Assembly: GCF_014200575.1 (NCBI RefSeq)
Contig: NZ_JACHBZ010000032.1
Location: forward strand, 1-29,240
Length of the DNA stretch: 29,240 nucleotides
Direction of reading: 5' to 3'
Source: Mucilaginibacter saanensis
GTDB lineage: Bacteria > Bacteroidota > Bacteroidia > Sphingobacteriales > Sphingobacteriaceae
The notes below the pieces were generated by a model, which was not told the origin of the DNA, did not search any database, and saw only the letters and a program-made list of their open reading frames with translations. The position numbers were made by a program, and so were the translations under genes. Numbering within the stretch: the stretch's first letter is position 1; each line of letters starts with the position of its first letter. This document shows positions 15,905 through 25,303 of the stretch, one piece after another.

Positions 15905-18294
15905 GGGTTAACGCTCCATTTCCAATTTAAAATTTCGGGCATATCCTTGCCATTCGTGTTGATATAATGCTTGTGTTCAATCAGCTTATCCTGCAATAAT
16001 TGTTTAAGATAAACCCCTTTGCTCCCGGTTTGCGGAAGGCGGTCGATCACATCCATCACCAGGTGGAACCGGTCCATTTCATTTAGCACGGTCATGTCAA
16101 AAGAAGTCGTTATGGTGCCTTCTTCTTTGTAACCGCGCACATGCATATTCACGTTATTCGCGCGGTTATACGTTAAGCGGTGTACCAGCCAGGGGTAACC
16201 ATGAAAGGCGAAGATCACGGGTTTATCCGTGGTGAACAGTTCATTATAATCCTTATCGGTCAGCCCGTGCGTATGCTCGGTGCTTTTTTCCAGCTTAAAC
16301 AGGTCGACTACGTTGATGACCCTGATCTTCAGTTCCGGCAAATGCTCCCGTAGGATGGAGACGGCTGCTAATATCTCCAGCGTAGGCACATCACCGCTAC
16401 AGGCCATTACTACATCGGGTTCAGCTTCCTGATCGTTGCTCGCAAAATCCCAGATGCCGATACCACGGGTACAATGCGCTACCGCCTGTTCCATGTTCAG
16501 CCATTGCGGGGCTGGGTGTTTACCAGCCACGATGACATTTACGTAATGATAACTGCGCAGGCAATGGTCCATCACCGATAATAAACAATTTGCATCCGGC
16601 GGTAGATACACCCGGACAATGGTTGCTTTCTTATTGACGACATGGTCAATGAACCCCGGGTCCTGGTGGGTAAAGCCGTTATGGTCCTGCCGCCATACGG
16701 TGGAAGTTAACAAAATATTCAACGAGGCGATCTTACGCCGCCACGACAACTCAGAGCTGGCTTTCAGCCATTTGACATGCTGGTTAAACATCGAATCAAC
16801 GATATGGATAAAAGCCTCATAGCAGTTGAACAGGCCGTGCCTGCCGGTGAGCAGGTAGCCTTCCAGCCAGCCCTCGCACTGGTGCTCGCTCAGCATTTCC
16901 ATTACGCTGCCATCGGCGGCCAGAAATTCGTCATGCTCGGCGATGGGCGCGTCCCATTGGCGATTTGTCGCTTCGAAGATTATATCCAGCCGGTTGGATA
17001 CCGTTTCATCCGGGCCGAAGATCCGGAAGTTGCGCTTTTCCTGGTTCTCTTTGATCACATCGCGCAGGAAGCGGCCGCTAACATAAGTGTCGCCCTCACC
17101 GCCGGCTCCTGGTATATCTACGGTTACCGCGTAGTTGCGAAAATCGGGCAGTCGCAGGTCGCGCAATAAGTTACCACCGTTAGCATGCGGATTGGCCCCC
17201 ATGCGGCGTTCGCCTTCCGGCGCCAAAGCTTGCAGTTCGGGTATCAATTTTCCTTGTTCATCAAACAATTCTTCGGGTTTGTAACTTTTCATCCAGCTTT
17301 CCAGCATTTGCAAATGTTCCGGCGGTGCAGCAACCGAAACCGCAAGCGGAATCTGGTGCGCCCGGAAATTACCCTCGATCTTGTAACCGTCAACCTCTTT
17401 CGGCCCGGTCCAACCTTTGGGTGAACGCAGCACGATCATGGGCCAGCGGGGACGACTTGTATCTTTTTTAGCAAGCGCATCACTTTTAATCTGGTGGATT
17501 TGTGCGATTACCTTATCTAATATGGCAGCCATAGCCTGATGCATCACTTCAGGATCATCGCCCTCCACGAAATAGGGTGTCCATCCATAGCCCATAAAGA
17601 GTTGCTCCAGTTCTTCGTGGCTGATCCTCGCCAAAACAGTCGGGTTAGATATTTTATAGCCGTTTAAATGCAGTATAGGAAGAACTACACCGTCAGTGAT
17701 GGGATTCAGGAATTTGTTAGAGTGCCAGGCGGTAGCCAGTGGCCCGGTTTCGGCTTCGCCGTCTCCCACCACACAGGCCACCACCAGGTCCGGGTTATCC
17801 AGCACCGCGCCGAAGGCATGGCTCAGCGAATAACCCAGCTCACCGCCTTCATGGATCGAGCCGGGTGTCTGGGGTGAGGCATGGCTGGATATTCCGCCGG
17901 GATAGGAAAACTGGGTGAACAGCCTTTTCAGACCTTCATCATCCTGCGTAATATTGGGATAAATTTCTGTATAGGTACCCTCCAAATAAGTGCCGGCTAC
18001 TACCGCCGGCCCGCCATGACCGGGGCCGGACATATAAAGCACATTCAGGTCATATTGCTTAATGACCCTGTTCAAATGCGTGTAAATAAAGTTTTGGCCG
18101 GGGGTGGTTCCCCAGTGCCCCAGCAGCATATTTTTGACATGCTTCAGCTTCAGCGTTTCTTTTAATAAAGGGTTGTCGCGCAAATAGAGCTGCCCCACAG
18201 ACAGATAATTAGCCGCCCGCCAGTAGGCGTTTATCTTTTGTAAGAGTTCTGGTGAAAGTCTTTCTACCTCGGGGTTGATCAATACTGTTTCCAT
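15901..18294 (-). CDS. xfp: Xylulose-5-phosphate/fructose-6-phosphate phosphoketolase
   Basis: A 797-residue thiamine-diphosphate enzyme that cleaves xylulose-5-P (and often fructose-6-P) with phosphate into acetyl-phosphate plus glyceraldehyde-3-P or erythrose-4-P. The family start [15 protein letters not shown] is at 24-38, GPGHGGPAV near 90 and the TPP-binding motif GDGEAETGP at 177-185. [20 protein letters not shown] and the late [17 protein letters not shown] segment (here [14 protein letters not shown]) are intact. Length is normal. Substrate preference cannot be told from motifs. It lies 5 nt after acetate kinase, which turns its product into acetate and ATP, and overlaps the aldolase gene by 4 nt. 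This is a complete acetyl-phosphate ATP-yielding branch (bifid-type shunt). Confidence 0.96.
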   Translation of the reverse strand: METVLINPEVERLSPELLQKINAYWRAANYLSVGQLYLRDNPLLKETLKLKHVKNMLLGHWGTTPGQNFIYTHLNRVIKQYDLNVLYMSGPGHGGPAVVAGTYLEGTYTEIYPNITQDDEGLKRLFTQFSYPGGISSHASPQTPGSIHEGGELGYSLSHAFGAVLDNPDLVVACVVGDGEAETGPLATAWHSNKFLNPITDGVVLPILHLNGYKISNPTVLARISHEELEQLFMGYGWTPYFVEGDDPEVMHQAMAAILDKVIAQIHQIKSDALAKKDTSRPRWPMIVLRSPKGWTGPKEVDGYKIEGNFRAHQIPLAVSVAAPPEHLQMLESWMKSYKPEELFDEQGKLIPELQALAPEGERRMGANPHANGGNLLRDLRLPDFRNYAVTVDIPGAGGEGDTYVSGRFLRDVIKENQEKRNFRIFGPDETVSNRLDIIFEATNRQWDAPIAEHDEFLAADGSVMEMLSEHQCEGWLEGYLLTGRHGLFNCYEAFIHIVDSMFNQHVKWLKASSELSWRRKIASLNILLTSTVWRQDHNGFTHQDPGFIDHVVNKKATIVRVYLPPDANCLLSVMDHCLRSYHYVNVIVAGKHPAPQWLNMEQAVAHCTRGIGIWDFASNDQEAEPDVVMACSGDVPTLEILAAVSILREHLPELKIRVINVVDLFKLEKSTEHTHGLTDKDYNELFTTDKPVIFAFHGYPWLVHRLTYNRANNVNMHVRGYKEEGTITTSFDMTVLNEMDRFHLVMDVIDRLPQTGSKGVYLKQLLQDKLIEHKHYINTNGKDMPEILNWKWSVNP

Positions 18295-18299
18295 TGTAT

Positions 18300-19502
18300 T
18301 TAGTGTTTAATGTTATAGTTCAAAATTTCACAAACCGATCTCGCGATCATTAATTCTTCGTTGGTTTTGATCACCCGAACAGATGCCTTGCTAGCCTCTG
18401 CCGAAATGATCGTTTCATTAGCTGAGTTTTTCGTTTCATCCAGTTCAATCCCTAAAAATTGAAGTCCATCGCATATTCGCTTACGGATCTCGGACGAATG
18501 TTCCCCGATGCCGCCGGAGAATATCAACGTATCCAGCCCACCAAGTACAGCGGTAAAAGCACCTATCCACTTAATGGCCTGGTAACAGAAAAAATCAACA
18601 GCTTCGGCAGCCCGATGATCTTCTTTTTGTAGTTTAAGGAGCTTTTGCATATCCGCTGTAGTTTCAGAAATAGCGAGCAACCCGCATTCATGATTTACGA
18701 GGTGGTTGAATTTTTTAGGCGTAAGCTTTTCTGATTTCATTAGATACCAGGCTATACCGGGATCAATGTCGCCCGTGCGGGTACTCATCGTTAAACCGGA
18801 TGCCGGGGTAAAACCCATACTGGTATCCATACTTTTGCCATTTTTCACGGCGGCAAGGCTTGCCCCGCTGCCCAAATGCGCCATAATGATTTTGCCCTGC
18901 GAAGCGTCCGTGCCTGCAAGGCGTTCAAATTCTTCCATAAGATAGGAATAGGAAAGGCCGTGGAAACCATATCGTTTAATGACTTTGTCCCGATATTTAC
19001 GAGGGAGGGGCAGCAGTTTCGCGATAGCGGGCATAGATGAATGAAAAGATGTGTCGAAACAGGCAACCTGGTCCACCTTCGGAAAGTGCTTTTTAAAGGC
19101 TTCCACCAATCTGATCTCGGACGGTAAGTGTTCGGGATCGTAAGCGCTAATCGCTTTTAACTCCTGTATTAATTTAGCAGTAATGAGCTCGGGCGATGCG
19201 TGATCCATCCCCTGGACTATCCGGTGTCCGATGGCTTTTATATGGATATACTCAGCCTCCTTTTCCAGCCAATTAACCAACCAGTCTGCAGCTTCGCTAT
19301 GATTAGCTATCTTGATATCGATCTGGTGCTGTTGTTCTTTTCCCGAATGGATAAACTGGAGTGTAGCGCTGCCGTTTCCGATATTAGCTATTTCACCGGT
19401 AAGCAATTGATTAAGCGAACCTTCTATTTCGAACAAAGCATATTTAATACTGGAGGAACCACCATTGATGGTCAGCAGGCAGTTTTTTGGCGTGTCATTC
19501 AT
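18300..19502 (-). CDS. ackA: Acetate kinase
   Basis: A 400-residue cytoplasmic kinase that converts acetyl-phosphate and ADP to acetate and ATP. Signature 1 is [13 protein letters not shown] at 13-25 (usually N-x-GSSS-x-K). Signature 2, [12 protein letters not shown] with [11 protein letters not shown] about 25 residues later, is present, as are [12 protein letters not shown] and the ADP-site [13 protein letters not shown]. Its ATG overlaps the end of the HAD gene by 8 nt, and phosphoketolase follows after 5 nt, so the three are translationally linked. No phosphotransacetylase is present, in keeping with acetyl-phosphate coming from phosphoketolase. Confidence 0.95.
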   Translation of the reverse strand: MNDTPKNCLLTINGGSSSIKYALFEIEGSLNQLLTGEIANIGNGSATLQFIHSGKEQQHQIDIKIANHSEAADWLVNWLEKEAEYIHIKAIGHRIVQGMDHASPELITAKLIQELKAISAYDPEHLPSEIRLVEAFKKHFPKVDQVACFDTSFHSSMPAIAKLLPLPRKYRDKVIKRYGFHGLSYSYLMEEFERLAGTDASQGKIIMAHLGSGASLAAVKNGKSMDTSMGFTPASGLTMSTRTGDIDPGIAWYLMKSEKLTPKKFNHLVNHECGLLAISETTADMQKLLKLQKEDHRAAEAVDFFCYQAIKWIGAFTAVLGGLDTLIFSGGIGEHSSEIRKRICDGLQFLGIELDETKNSANETIISAEASKASVRVIKTNEELMIARSVCEILNYNIKH

Positions 19503-20133
19503 GAATCATGGGGATTAACGTTAATCCGAACGCGTTTAACTGCTGAGTCGTTGACTGAAGATCGGTATGCCAAATACCCTTTATACCAAAGCGTTCTGCT
19601 ATACTCACAAACAGAGGCTGGTTATCAATGTAAATACTTTTAGCCGGATCGACCTGCGCAACGTCCAATGCGAGCCGAAAGATGGAGGCGTCTGGTTTCC
19701 TCAAATTAACGAAAGAGGAAGAGATAAAAAAATCGATAAATTCGTTTAGTTTGTATTTCTTTATCCGGTATTCATTAAGTTCACGGCCTTCATTGCTGAT
19801 AACGGCAATTTTTAAATGGTGATTCTTTTTCAAATTAATGATAAGGGTGATCATCTCAGGCTGAGGCCGCGACTGTTCGTACATAAATGTCTTGAACTCA
19901 TCCCGGTTAAAATCCCGTTTCTTATAGAATACAACGCTGTCCAGGTACTCATCCAAAGTCATTTTGCCTAACTCGTAAGTTTCAAAATTGAGATGATGCC
20001 GATCCTCCATGTCAAGGTGGTCAAGATGAAATGTTTCGGCACTGGTTTTGCGTGAATTACGATCCCACCCGTCGCTGAGTAGAACGCCTCCAATATCAAG
20101 GAATAATGTAGTTATGCGATTTTCTTTCTTCAT
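19495..20133 (-). CDS. HAD-superfamily hydrolase (subfamily IA)
   Basis: A 212-residue phosphatase-like protein. Motif I is LFLDIGGVLLSDGW (nucleophile D13; the usual second aspartate is replaced by glycine, as in the DxGxV subgroup that includes YihX). Motif II is VISNEG (around 115), motif III the lysine in LRKPDASIF (around 147), motif IV SIYIDNQP (around 169). The cap has a helical insert between I and II. Members hydrolyse small sugar phosphates; the substrate is unknown, but its place as first gene of the acetate kinase-phosphoketolase-aldolase operon suggests a sugar phosphate of that route. A promoter-like TAGTTTTG lies 34 nt upstream. Confidence 0.85.
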   Translation of the reverse strand: MKKENRITTLFLDIGGVLLSDGWDRNSRKTSAETFHLDHLDMEDRHHLNFETYELGKMTLDEYLDSVVFYKKRDFNRDEFKTFMYEQSRPQPEMITLIINLKKNHHLKIAVISNEGRELNEYRIKKYKLNEFIDFFISSSFVNLRKPDASIFRLALDVAQVDPAKSIYIDNQPLFVSIAERFGIKGIWHTDLQSTTQQLNAFGLTLIPMIHE

Positions 20134-20167
20134 AGGTAGTTTTGATTAAGGCAAACAGCATTCAATA

Positions 20168-20175
20168 CAAAACTA
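20168..20175 (-). promoter_or_regulatory. Candidate -7 box of the HAD-ackA-xfp-fba-copB operon
   Basis: TAGTTTTG on the minus strand matches TAnnTTTG exactly and lies 34 nt before the HAD ATG. About 20 nt further upstream is only a T-run, not a clear TTG, so the -33 element is weak. Confidence 0.4.
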
Positions 20176-20238
20176 TCTTACTGCTCTCCATAAAAAACTG
20201 ATGTTTATTGCTTTAATAAATGATGTTGATCACCAAAA

Positions 20239-20598
20239 TTAATCGTAACCGCTTTTGATAATAGTTTGGATCATTTTGAACCGGCCGTTGGGTTTGATAA
20301 AACTGGATAGATGTGCCGGAATGATAATACCCTGGCCGGATTTAAGATGATTGGAAACCTGGTCGATAACAATTTCCGCCTCGCCTTCAATGATCTGCGC
20401 GAACGTATCAAAAGGAGTCGTTTTTTCGGTCAACCCTTCTCCGCTATCAAAAGACATGATGCTGATGTTTCCGGTCGATTTTTTTATAATGGTTTTGATG
20501 ACCACGGCATTGGGCACATATTCAATGATCTCCACGATAATATGCGACTTTGCCTTTTCTATTTCGGCAGTTTCAGGCTGGTCATATTTTTGTTCCAT
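20239..20598 (-). CDS. Small cupin protein
   Basis: Translated from the ATG at 20598 (MEQKYDQPET), this is a 119-residue single-domain cupin. The longer frame to 20667 would run through the conserved promoter block, so the shorter start is chosen. The beta-barrel core is visible: GEGLTEKTTPFDTFAQIIEG, EAEIVIDQVSNHLKSGQGII, PAHLSSFIKPNGRFKMIQTI. The usual metal-binding histidines of cupin motif 1 (HxH) are missing (T-P-F-D in their place), while one histidine in IIPAHLSS remains in motif 2. It may therefore bind a ligand without a metal. Function is unknown; its promoter block is shared with the PRC-barrel/N-ATPase unit. Confidence 0.75.
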   Translation of the reverse strand: MEQKYDQPETAEIEKAKSHIIVEIIEYVPNAVVIKTIIKKSTGNISIMSFDSGEGLTEKTTPFDTFAQIIEGEAEIVIDQVSNHLKSGQGIIIPAHLSSFIKPNGRFKMIQTIIKSGYD

Positions 20599-20628
20599 GA
20601 GCCGTTTCTTAAATGGATTTGTTAGCAG

Positions 20629-20695
20629 GATAAAGGTGCGGTTCTGTTTTGCGGGAGAGTTACACAACTCTATGAATAAGTTACATTATTCACAC
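20629..20695 (-). promoter_or_regulatory. Conserved 67-nt upstream block, copy 2 (cupin gene)
   Basis: Minus-strand order is GTGTGAATAATGTAACTT, GAGTTGTGTAACTC and CCTTTATC, 30 nt before the cupin ATG. Against the copy at 12774-12840 the first 36 positions share 29 bases, and CCTTTATC falls at exactly the same distance (23 nt after TGTAA). In this copy GAGTT-GTGT-AACTC is a perfect inverted repeat. It also lies 141 nt before the divergent Nim-like gene. Confidence 0.6.
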
Positions 20696-20835
20696 TTTGG
20701 AAAAGGACCGAAGAATTAACTTTTTTAAAATGAAACATTTAGGCTGTCTACCGCTTCAACAAGAGTGATCGATACAACATAGCTACACGCTGTCTGCACT
20801 CCTCATGACATTAAAACTAATTTAAAGACAAGAAG

Positions 20836-21288
20836 ATGCTAAGAGAATTGAAGGATACACAGATAGAGGCGTTACTGAAAGATCAGGTAATTGGTCGCAT
20901 CGGGTGCCATGCTGCCGGTATTACTTATATCGTTCCGGTAAATTATGTTTATGATGGCATTAACATTTATTGCCATTCTGCCAAAGGTATGAAGATCGAT
21001 ATGATGCGGGAGAATCCCCAGGTATGTTTTGAGATCGATCATATCAAAGATGTCACCAACTGGGAAAGTGTTATCGCCTGGGGGACATTCGAAGAGATAA
21101 CTGATATGACCGAAAAGCAATCGGTTTTACAAAAACTTACCGATAGAATAACGCCCTATATGATCGATGATTCAGTTACCCGCGAACACGGTTTTGTTGA
21201 CGAGGAAAGCGACATCGGGACAACTGTTGAATTAATCATGTATAAGATCATCATCAGTAAAAAAACCGGCCGTTTTGAAGACAGGTAA
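20836..21288 (+). CDS. Nim-like / pyridoxamine 5'-phosphate oxidase family flavin-binding protein
   Basis: A 150-residue split-barrel protein. Family features: LREL at the N-terminus, then GRIGCHAAGITYIVPVNYVY, then the flavin-contacting HSAKGMKIDMMRENPQVCFE (around 54-73), and the VIAWGTFEEI strand. Relatives include NimA nitroimidazole reductases and heme- or FMN-binding general stress proteins; function here is not more precisely known. Next to the acetate-kinase operon and cupin it fits a redox or stress role. It is transcribed away from the cupin gene and is followed 57 nt later by the AraC regulator. Confidence 0.85.
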   Translation: MLRELKDTQIEALLKDQVIGRIGCHAAGITYIVPVNYVYDGINIYCHSAKGMKIDMMRENPQVCFEIDHIKDVTNWESVIAWGTFEEITDMTEKQSVLQKLTDRITPYMIDDSVTREHGFVDEESDIGTTVELIMYKIIISKKTGRFEDR

Positions 21289-21345
21289 ATCGCTTGCTCT
21301 GCTCATTATTTTCAACAGCTACTTTACTAATCAACAGGAATTACC

Positions 21346-21909
21346 ATGAAACTTTACGTCAGGAATATGGTATGTATCCGTTGCAAAATGATCGTCAAGC
21401 AGGAACTAAAAAAACTTTCCTTACATTGTGTGATCGTTGAATTAGGTGAAATAGAGGTCTTGGAAACCATTTCTCCGGGACAATTGAAAGCGCTTGATAC
21501 CGCACTTTTGAAATATGGCTTAGCGCTAATGGACGATCGGAAAAGTATCCTGATCGAGAAAATCAAAAAAGTGATTGTTGAGCTTATCCACTATGCTGAT
21601 GAGCCGGAGAAAATTAATTTTTCTGATTACCTAAGTGAAAAACTAAACCATAATTATACCTACTTAGCCAATTTATTTTCCGAAACCGTAGGAATAAACA
21701 TAGAGCACTATATCATCATGCATAAAATAGAGCGGGTGAAAGAATTGCTGGTTTATGACGAGCTATCGCTCACTGAGATTTCCTATAAACTGCATTATAG
21801 CAGCGTGGCGCATTTATCCAACCAGTTTAAAAAGATAACCGGCTTAACGCCATCGCACTTTAAGAAATTAAAGGTATACCGGCGTAAAGGAATTGTGAAC
21901 CCAGGGTAG
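21346..21909 (+). CDS. AraC-family regulator with an HMA-like MxCxxC N-terminus
   Basis: A 187-residue regulator in two parts. Residues 1-65 resemble a small metal-binding (HMA-like, beta-alpha-beta) domain: MKLYVRNMVCIRCKMIVKQE carries M8-x-C10-x-x-C13, close to the GMTCxxC copper-site pattern, with a further C27. Residues 85-180 are the AraC DNA-binding domain: LANLFSETVGINIEHYIIMH, KIERVKELLVYDELSLTEIS, YKLHYSSVAHLSNQFKKITG, LTPSHFKKLK. No sugar-binding cupin arm is present. A metal-sensing role is inferred from the cysteines and from the copper ATPase operon nearby. It is cotranscribed with or close to the Nim-like gene. Confidence 0.85.
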   Translation: MKLYVRNMVCIRCKMIVKQELKKLSLHCVIVELGEIEVLETISPGQLKALDTALLKYGLALMDDRKSILIEKIKKVIVELIHYADEPEKINFSDYLSEKLNHNYTYLANLFSETVGINIEHYIIMHKIERVKELLVYDELSLTEISYKLHYSSVAHLSNQFKKITGLTPSHFKKLKVYRRKGIVNPG

Positions 21910-21958
21910 TCACTTAACTGGGGTGGCTGGCAATTTTACGCAACTGAGCGGAAGACTA

Positions 21959-24900
21959 TTATATTTTAAAAAATATCTTAAAAGCGCAGCCCTTGCCCGC
22001 AGCGCACTCCACTTCTATCTTGCCACCTGATGCGTTAACGATCTTCCGGATGAGGTACAACCCGATTCCGGAACCTTCTGTGGCCGTGCTGACCCGTTTG
22101 TATTTTTTAAAGATATGGTCGATCTCGTCTTTGGTGATACCAATGCCATTGTCGGTGATCGTCAACAGAATAAACTGATCCTTTTTTTCGGTTTTGATGC
22201 TGATTTCCGGTAAACGGTCAGGGGAACTGAACTTCAGCGCATTCGTAATGACGTTAAGCATCACGCTTCTCAAATTCTTTTTGGCGAACCGGACCTCCTT
22301 TTTCCGGAAATCGGTATGGAAAATGGCCTTGGAAATTTTGATCTTTTCCGACAGGAGTACTTTGATCTCATCAAAAAGCGCAGGGAAGCTTTCCAGGTTA
22401 TCATCCGCGGCTTCCGATTCAATATAACCGACGCTCGCCAGGTCGCTTATGATCGCTTTAAAATTGGTCACCGCCTTGTTCATCATACCGGATAATTGCA
22501 TAACCTCCGGGTCCTGGGTATCCAGCTTATCATTGAGGATCTCCAGTAACATCTCAATATTTACAATGGGAGCTTTCAGGTCATGTGAGGCGCCGAAAAC
22601 AAAATTATTCAGGTCGGCGTTGATTCTCAGCAGGCTTTTATTGCTGTGATCCAGGCTGCGGTTACTGATGTCCAGGCTTTTATTGCTGATGTCCAGTTCC
22701 TTTAGTAACTTTTTGAGTTCGCTGATATCATAAAAACTGATAATGGCGCCATCAGCCTTTTTGCTGTTTTTTTTCAGGTAAGGCATGGTCATTACCTGGT
22801 AGACCTTTCCATCAATTGCTTCTGCTTCGCGGGTGATAGGCTGCTCATCGAGAATGACTTTCTTTACGTCATCGATCAGCGTTTCGAATTTGATATTGGT
22901 GGTGATATTGCTGAGCGGCCGACCAATGTCACCCTCGCGGATATTAATGTGCTTAACTGCACCGGGGGAATATCTTTTCAGCAGCAGGTCACGGTCAACG
23001 AATAACTGTCCGTTGGTGTTGCTGCGGAAATAATTATTCAGGTCGTCATTGAGGTCAGTCAGTTCATCAATGGTCAACTGGTGATCCTTATTGACGGTTT
23101 GCAGCTCTTCGTTCACCGACTGTAGCTCTTCGTTCGTGCTTTGCATTTCCTCGTTGGCGGATTGCATTTCCTCGTTGGCTGACTGTAGTTCTTCGTTAAA
23201 AGACTGCATGTTCTCATTGGAGGAAGCGATACGTTCCTGCGCTACATCCACGGTATGCTTTAATTGGGCCACCTCCTGCTCAAGGCTGATGACGTGCTCC
23301 CGGGTCACTTCGTTGATATCTTCGATATGGATGACATTTTTCTCAGCGGCAGCGGTTTGATTTTCCGTAAACAGTACCAGCAGCAGTCTTTCTTCCGACC
23401 CGGCTAAATCAAACGGGCTGAGGACGATATTGATCAGCTTGTTTTTTACTTTACCCGTACCCTCCAGGCTAAGTCCTTCGAGCACGACCTTTTCGTTCAG
23501 CTTCAGCGCCTTGTGGGCAGCGGCTTTAAAACCTATGGCCATATGTTCAGGCAGCAGGTCGTTCAGATTATGGTTAAAATTGATGTTTTTTAAGTAAGCC
23601 TTGGTATTGCCGAACGATTGGACAACCGACAAATTTTCATCGGTACAAACACCGTTGAACGCGGACTCCTTTAATAAGGCAGAATTGACCTGATCGGCCA
23701 GTTCGGTTTTGGAAACCGGCACGACATGTTTTTTGCTTACTTCTATGGTCGTCGTTTTGAGTTCGCCGATACTGTGCGAGGAAAAGGCATCAAAACGGAT
23801 AGCACGACCGATCTTATTACTTTTCAGGATGTTCCATTTGCCGCTGATCTCCTTAAAACCCTCTTTAATGACCGAGGCGCTTTCGCTGGGTCCTAAAAAA
23901 AGGTAGCCTCCTTCTTTTAAGCCAAAATGCAGCATGGAAAATACCTTTTGCTGTAAGGCTACGTTCAGGTAGATCAGCAGGTTACGGCAACTGATCAGGT
24001 CGATATTACAATAAGGGGGATTTTTGGTCAGATCATGCTGCGCGAAGATCAGCATCTTGCGAATCTCATGTTTTACTTTATAATCCGTACCCTCTCTGGT
24101 GAAAAATTGCTGCAGTCTTTCTTTGGATACGGTTTTGATAATGCTCTCTGGGTAAATTCCTTTAGAGGCTGTATCCAGTGCAGCCTTACTAATATCCGAG
24201 GCGAATATCTTAACCTCAATGTTTTTAGGATGCTTATTTAAATACTCTTTGATCAGTATAGCCATGGAATATGCTTCCTCTCCCGTAGCGCAGCCGGCTA
24301 CCCACATCTTCAGCACCTCTGTATTGTTCTTTTTGACGATAGCCGGGATAACGGTTTCTTCAATGATCTTAAAGGCTTCCGGATCCCGAAAAAAGGAGGT
24401 CACACTGATCAGGAAATCGTTTGCAAGTAAAGCGATCTCCGCCGCATTTCCTTTAAGGAAGTGGTAATACTTATCGACTTTGTTAAGATTATGGCTTACC
24501 ATCCGCCGTTTGATCCGGCGGATGATGGTCGGACGTTTATAGTCGGTAAAATCCAACGGCAGGTTACCTTTGATCAGTGTTAATATTTGCCCAAGCTCCT
24601 CCTCGCTGATCTGGTCGGCGGGCTGGTCTGTCAGTAATTCCAGGACTCCGTCCCTGACATAATCCTCAATGGTCTGGGGCATTGCCTCCGGGGAAAGGAT
24701 GCGGTCTGCGCAGTCTGTAGCAATAGCGGCTTCCGGCATACCTTTAAAGTTCGCGGTAACCGGGTCTTGCACCAGTACAATGCCGCCGGCCTGTTTGATG
24801 GCCTCGATCCCTTTGGAACCATCATTACCGGTACCGGATAAAATAATGCCGATGGCCTTGTTCCCGCGTTCCTTAGCCAGCGAGCTGAAAAAATAGTCGA

Positions 24901-25222
24901 TGGTCATATGAGGACGGGGTTGGTCCTTTTTGTCGGAAAGGATCAATCGGCCTTTTTTTACAGCCATGAACTTAGAGCTTGGGATCAGGTAAACAGTATT
25001 GGCTTTAATATCCACGTTCTCAATGGCCTCGACCACCTGCAGTTTGCTGTGCTGGGCTAGGATCTGTACCATCTGGCTTTTAAAATCAGCCGAAAGGTGC
25101 TGGATCAGGATATAGGATACGGAGTCCAGCGGGGTGTAATCAAAAAAGGCGGATATAGCTTCTAGTCCGCCGGCCGATGCGCCGATGGCTATAATGTACT
25201 GTTGATCGACAATTTTAGCCAT
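21959..25222 (-). CDS. CheB-CheR-PAS-histidine kinase hybrid
   Basis: A 1087-residue sensory protein. Residues 1-190: CheB methylesterase with catalytic S16 (GASAGG), H42 (IQHL) and D134 (GTGNDGSKG). Residues 200-468: CheR methyltransferase with RRIKRRM, the SAM motif WVAGCATGEEAYS (307-319) and LISCRNLLIYL (409-419). Residues about 495-620: a PAS-like segment (NGVCTDENLSVVQSFGNT). About 640-710: a coiled coil of NEExQSx heptads. Then a PAS domain (NGQLFVDRDLLLKRYSPGAV), a second heptad linker (DISNKSL repeats), and a kinase core with SHDLKAPI (H-box), NALKF (N), DNGIG (G1) and GSGIGL (G2). CheB has no receiver domain and no chemotaxis genes lie nearby, so it probably signals to gene expression rather than to flagella. 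Confidence 0.92.
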   Translation of the reverse strand: MAKIVDQQYIIAIGASAGGLEAISAFFDYTPLDSVSYILIQHLSADFKSQMVQILAQHSKLQVVEAIENVDIKANTVYLIPSSKFMAVKKGRLILSDKKDQPRPHMTIDYFFSSLAKERGNKAIGIILSGTGNDGSKGIEAIKQAGGIVLVQDPVTANFKGMPEAAIATDCADRILSPEAMPQTIEDYVRDGVLELLTDQPADQISEEELGQILTLIKGNLPLDFTDYKRPTIIRRIKRRMVSHNLNKVDKYYHFLKGNAAEIALLANDFLISVTSFFRDPEAFKIIEETVIPAIVKKNNTEVLKMWVAGCATGEEAYSMAILIKEYLNKHPKNIEVKIFASDISKAALDTASKGIYPESIIKTVSKERLQQFFTREGTDYKVKHEIRKMLIFAQHDLTKNPPYCNIDLISCRNLLIYLNVALQQKVFSMLHFGLKEGGYLFLGPSESASVIKEGFKEISGKWNILKSNKIGRAIRFDAFSSHSIGELKTTTIEVSKKHVVPVSKTELADQVNSALLKESAFNGVCTDENLSVVQSFGNTKAYLKNINFNHNLNDLLPEHMAIGFKAAAHKALKLNEKVVLEGLSLEGTGKVKNKLINIVLSPFDLAGSEERLLLVLFTENQTAAAEKNVIHIEDINEVTREHVISLEQEVAQLKHTVDVAQERIASSNENMQSFNEELQSANEEMQSANEEMQSTNEELQSVNEELQTVNKDHQLTIDELTDLNDDLNNYFRSNTNGQLFVDRDLLLKRYSPGAVKHINIREGDIGRPLSNITTNIKFETLIDDVKKVILDEQPITREAEAIDGKVYQVMTMPYLKKNSKKADGAIISFYDISELKKLLKELDISNKSLDISNRSLDHSNKSLLRINADLNNFVFGASHDLKAPIVNIEMLLEILNDKLDTQDPEVMQLSGMMNKAVTNFKAIISDLASVGYIESEAADDNLESFPALFDEIKVLLSEKIKISKAIFHTDFRKKEVRFAKKNLRSVMLNVITNALKFSSPDRLPEISIKTEKKDQFILLTITDNGIGITKDEIDHIFKKYKRVSTATEGSGIGLYLIRKIVNASGGKIEVECAAGKGCAFKIFFKI
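23093..23218 (-). repeat. Six 21-bp coding repeats (heptad coiled coil)
   Basis: Six consecutive heptads: NENMQSF, NEELQSA, NEEMQSA, NEEMQST, NEELQSV, NEELQTV. At DNA level they are imperfect 21-bp repeats visible on the plus strand as CTGTAG/CTTCGTT-type units. They form a signalling coiled coil before the PAS domain. Confidence 0.8.
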
Positions 25223-25303
25223 GACTGATGAGGATTAAAAAGAAGTGGGTAAAGGTAAAGCTATTAAAGGGTATTAATTTATTTATTTTCAGGTATTTAG
25301 CTA

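Noticed and set aside
20134..20180. A third copy of the shared promoter block before the HAD-ackA operon
   Set aside because: GGAG and GTAAGAT words line up, but only about half of 36 positions match and the CCTTAATC word is 3 nt off, so chance cannot be excluded.
21915..21955. GGGGTGGCTGGCAATTTTACGC resembling an IS21-like terminal unit
   Set aside because: Only one loosely similar unit, no repetition, no CA end and no disrupted gene beside it.
23091..23360. Plus-strand repeated Ser/Cys frame over the kinase coiled coil, and a possible short-repeat array
   Set aside because: The periodicity is exactly 21 bp and is explained by coding heptads on the minus strand; there are no spacers, so it is not CRISPR.
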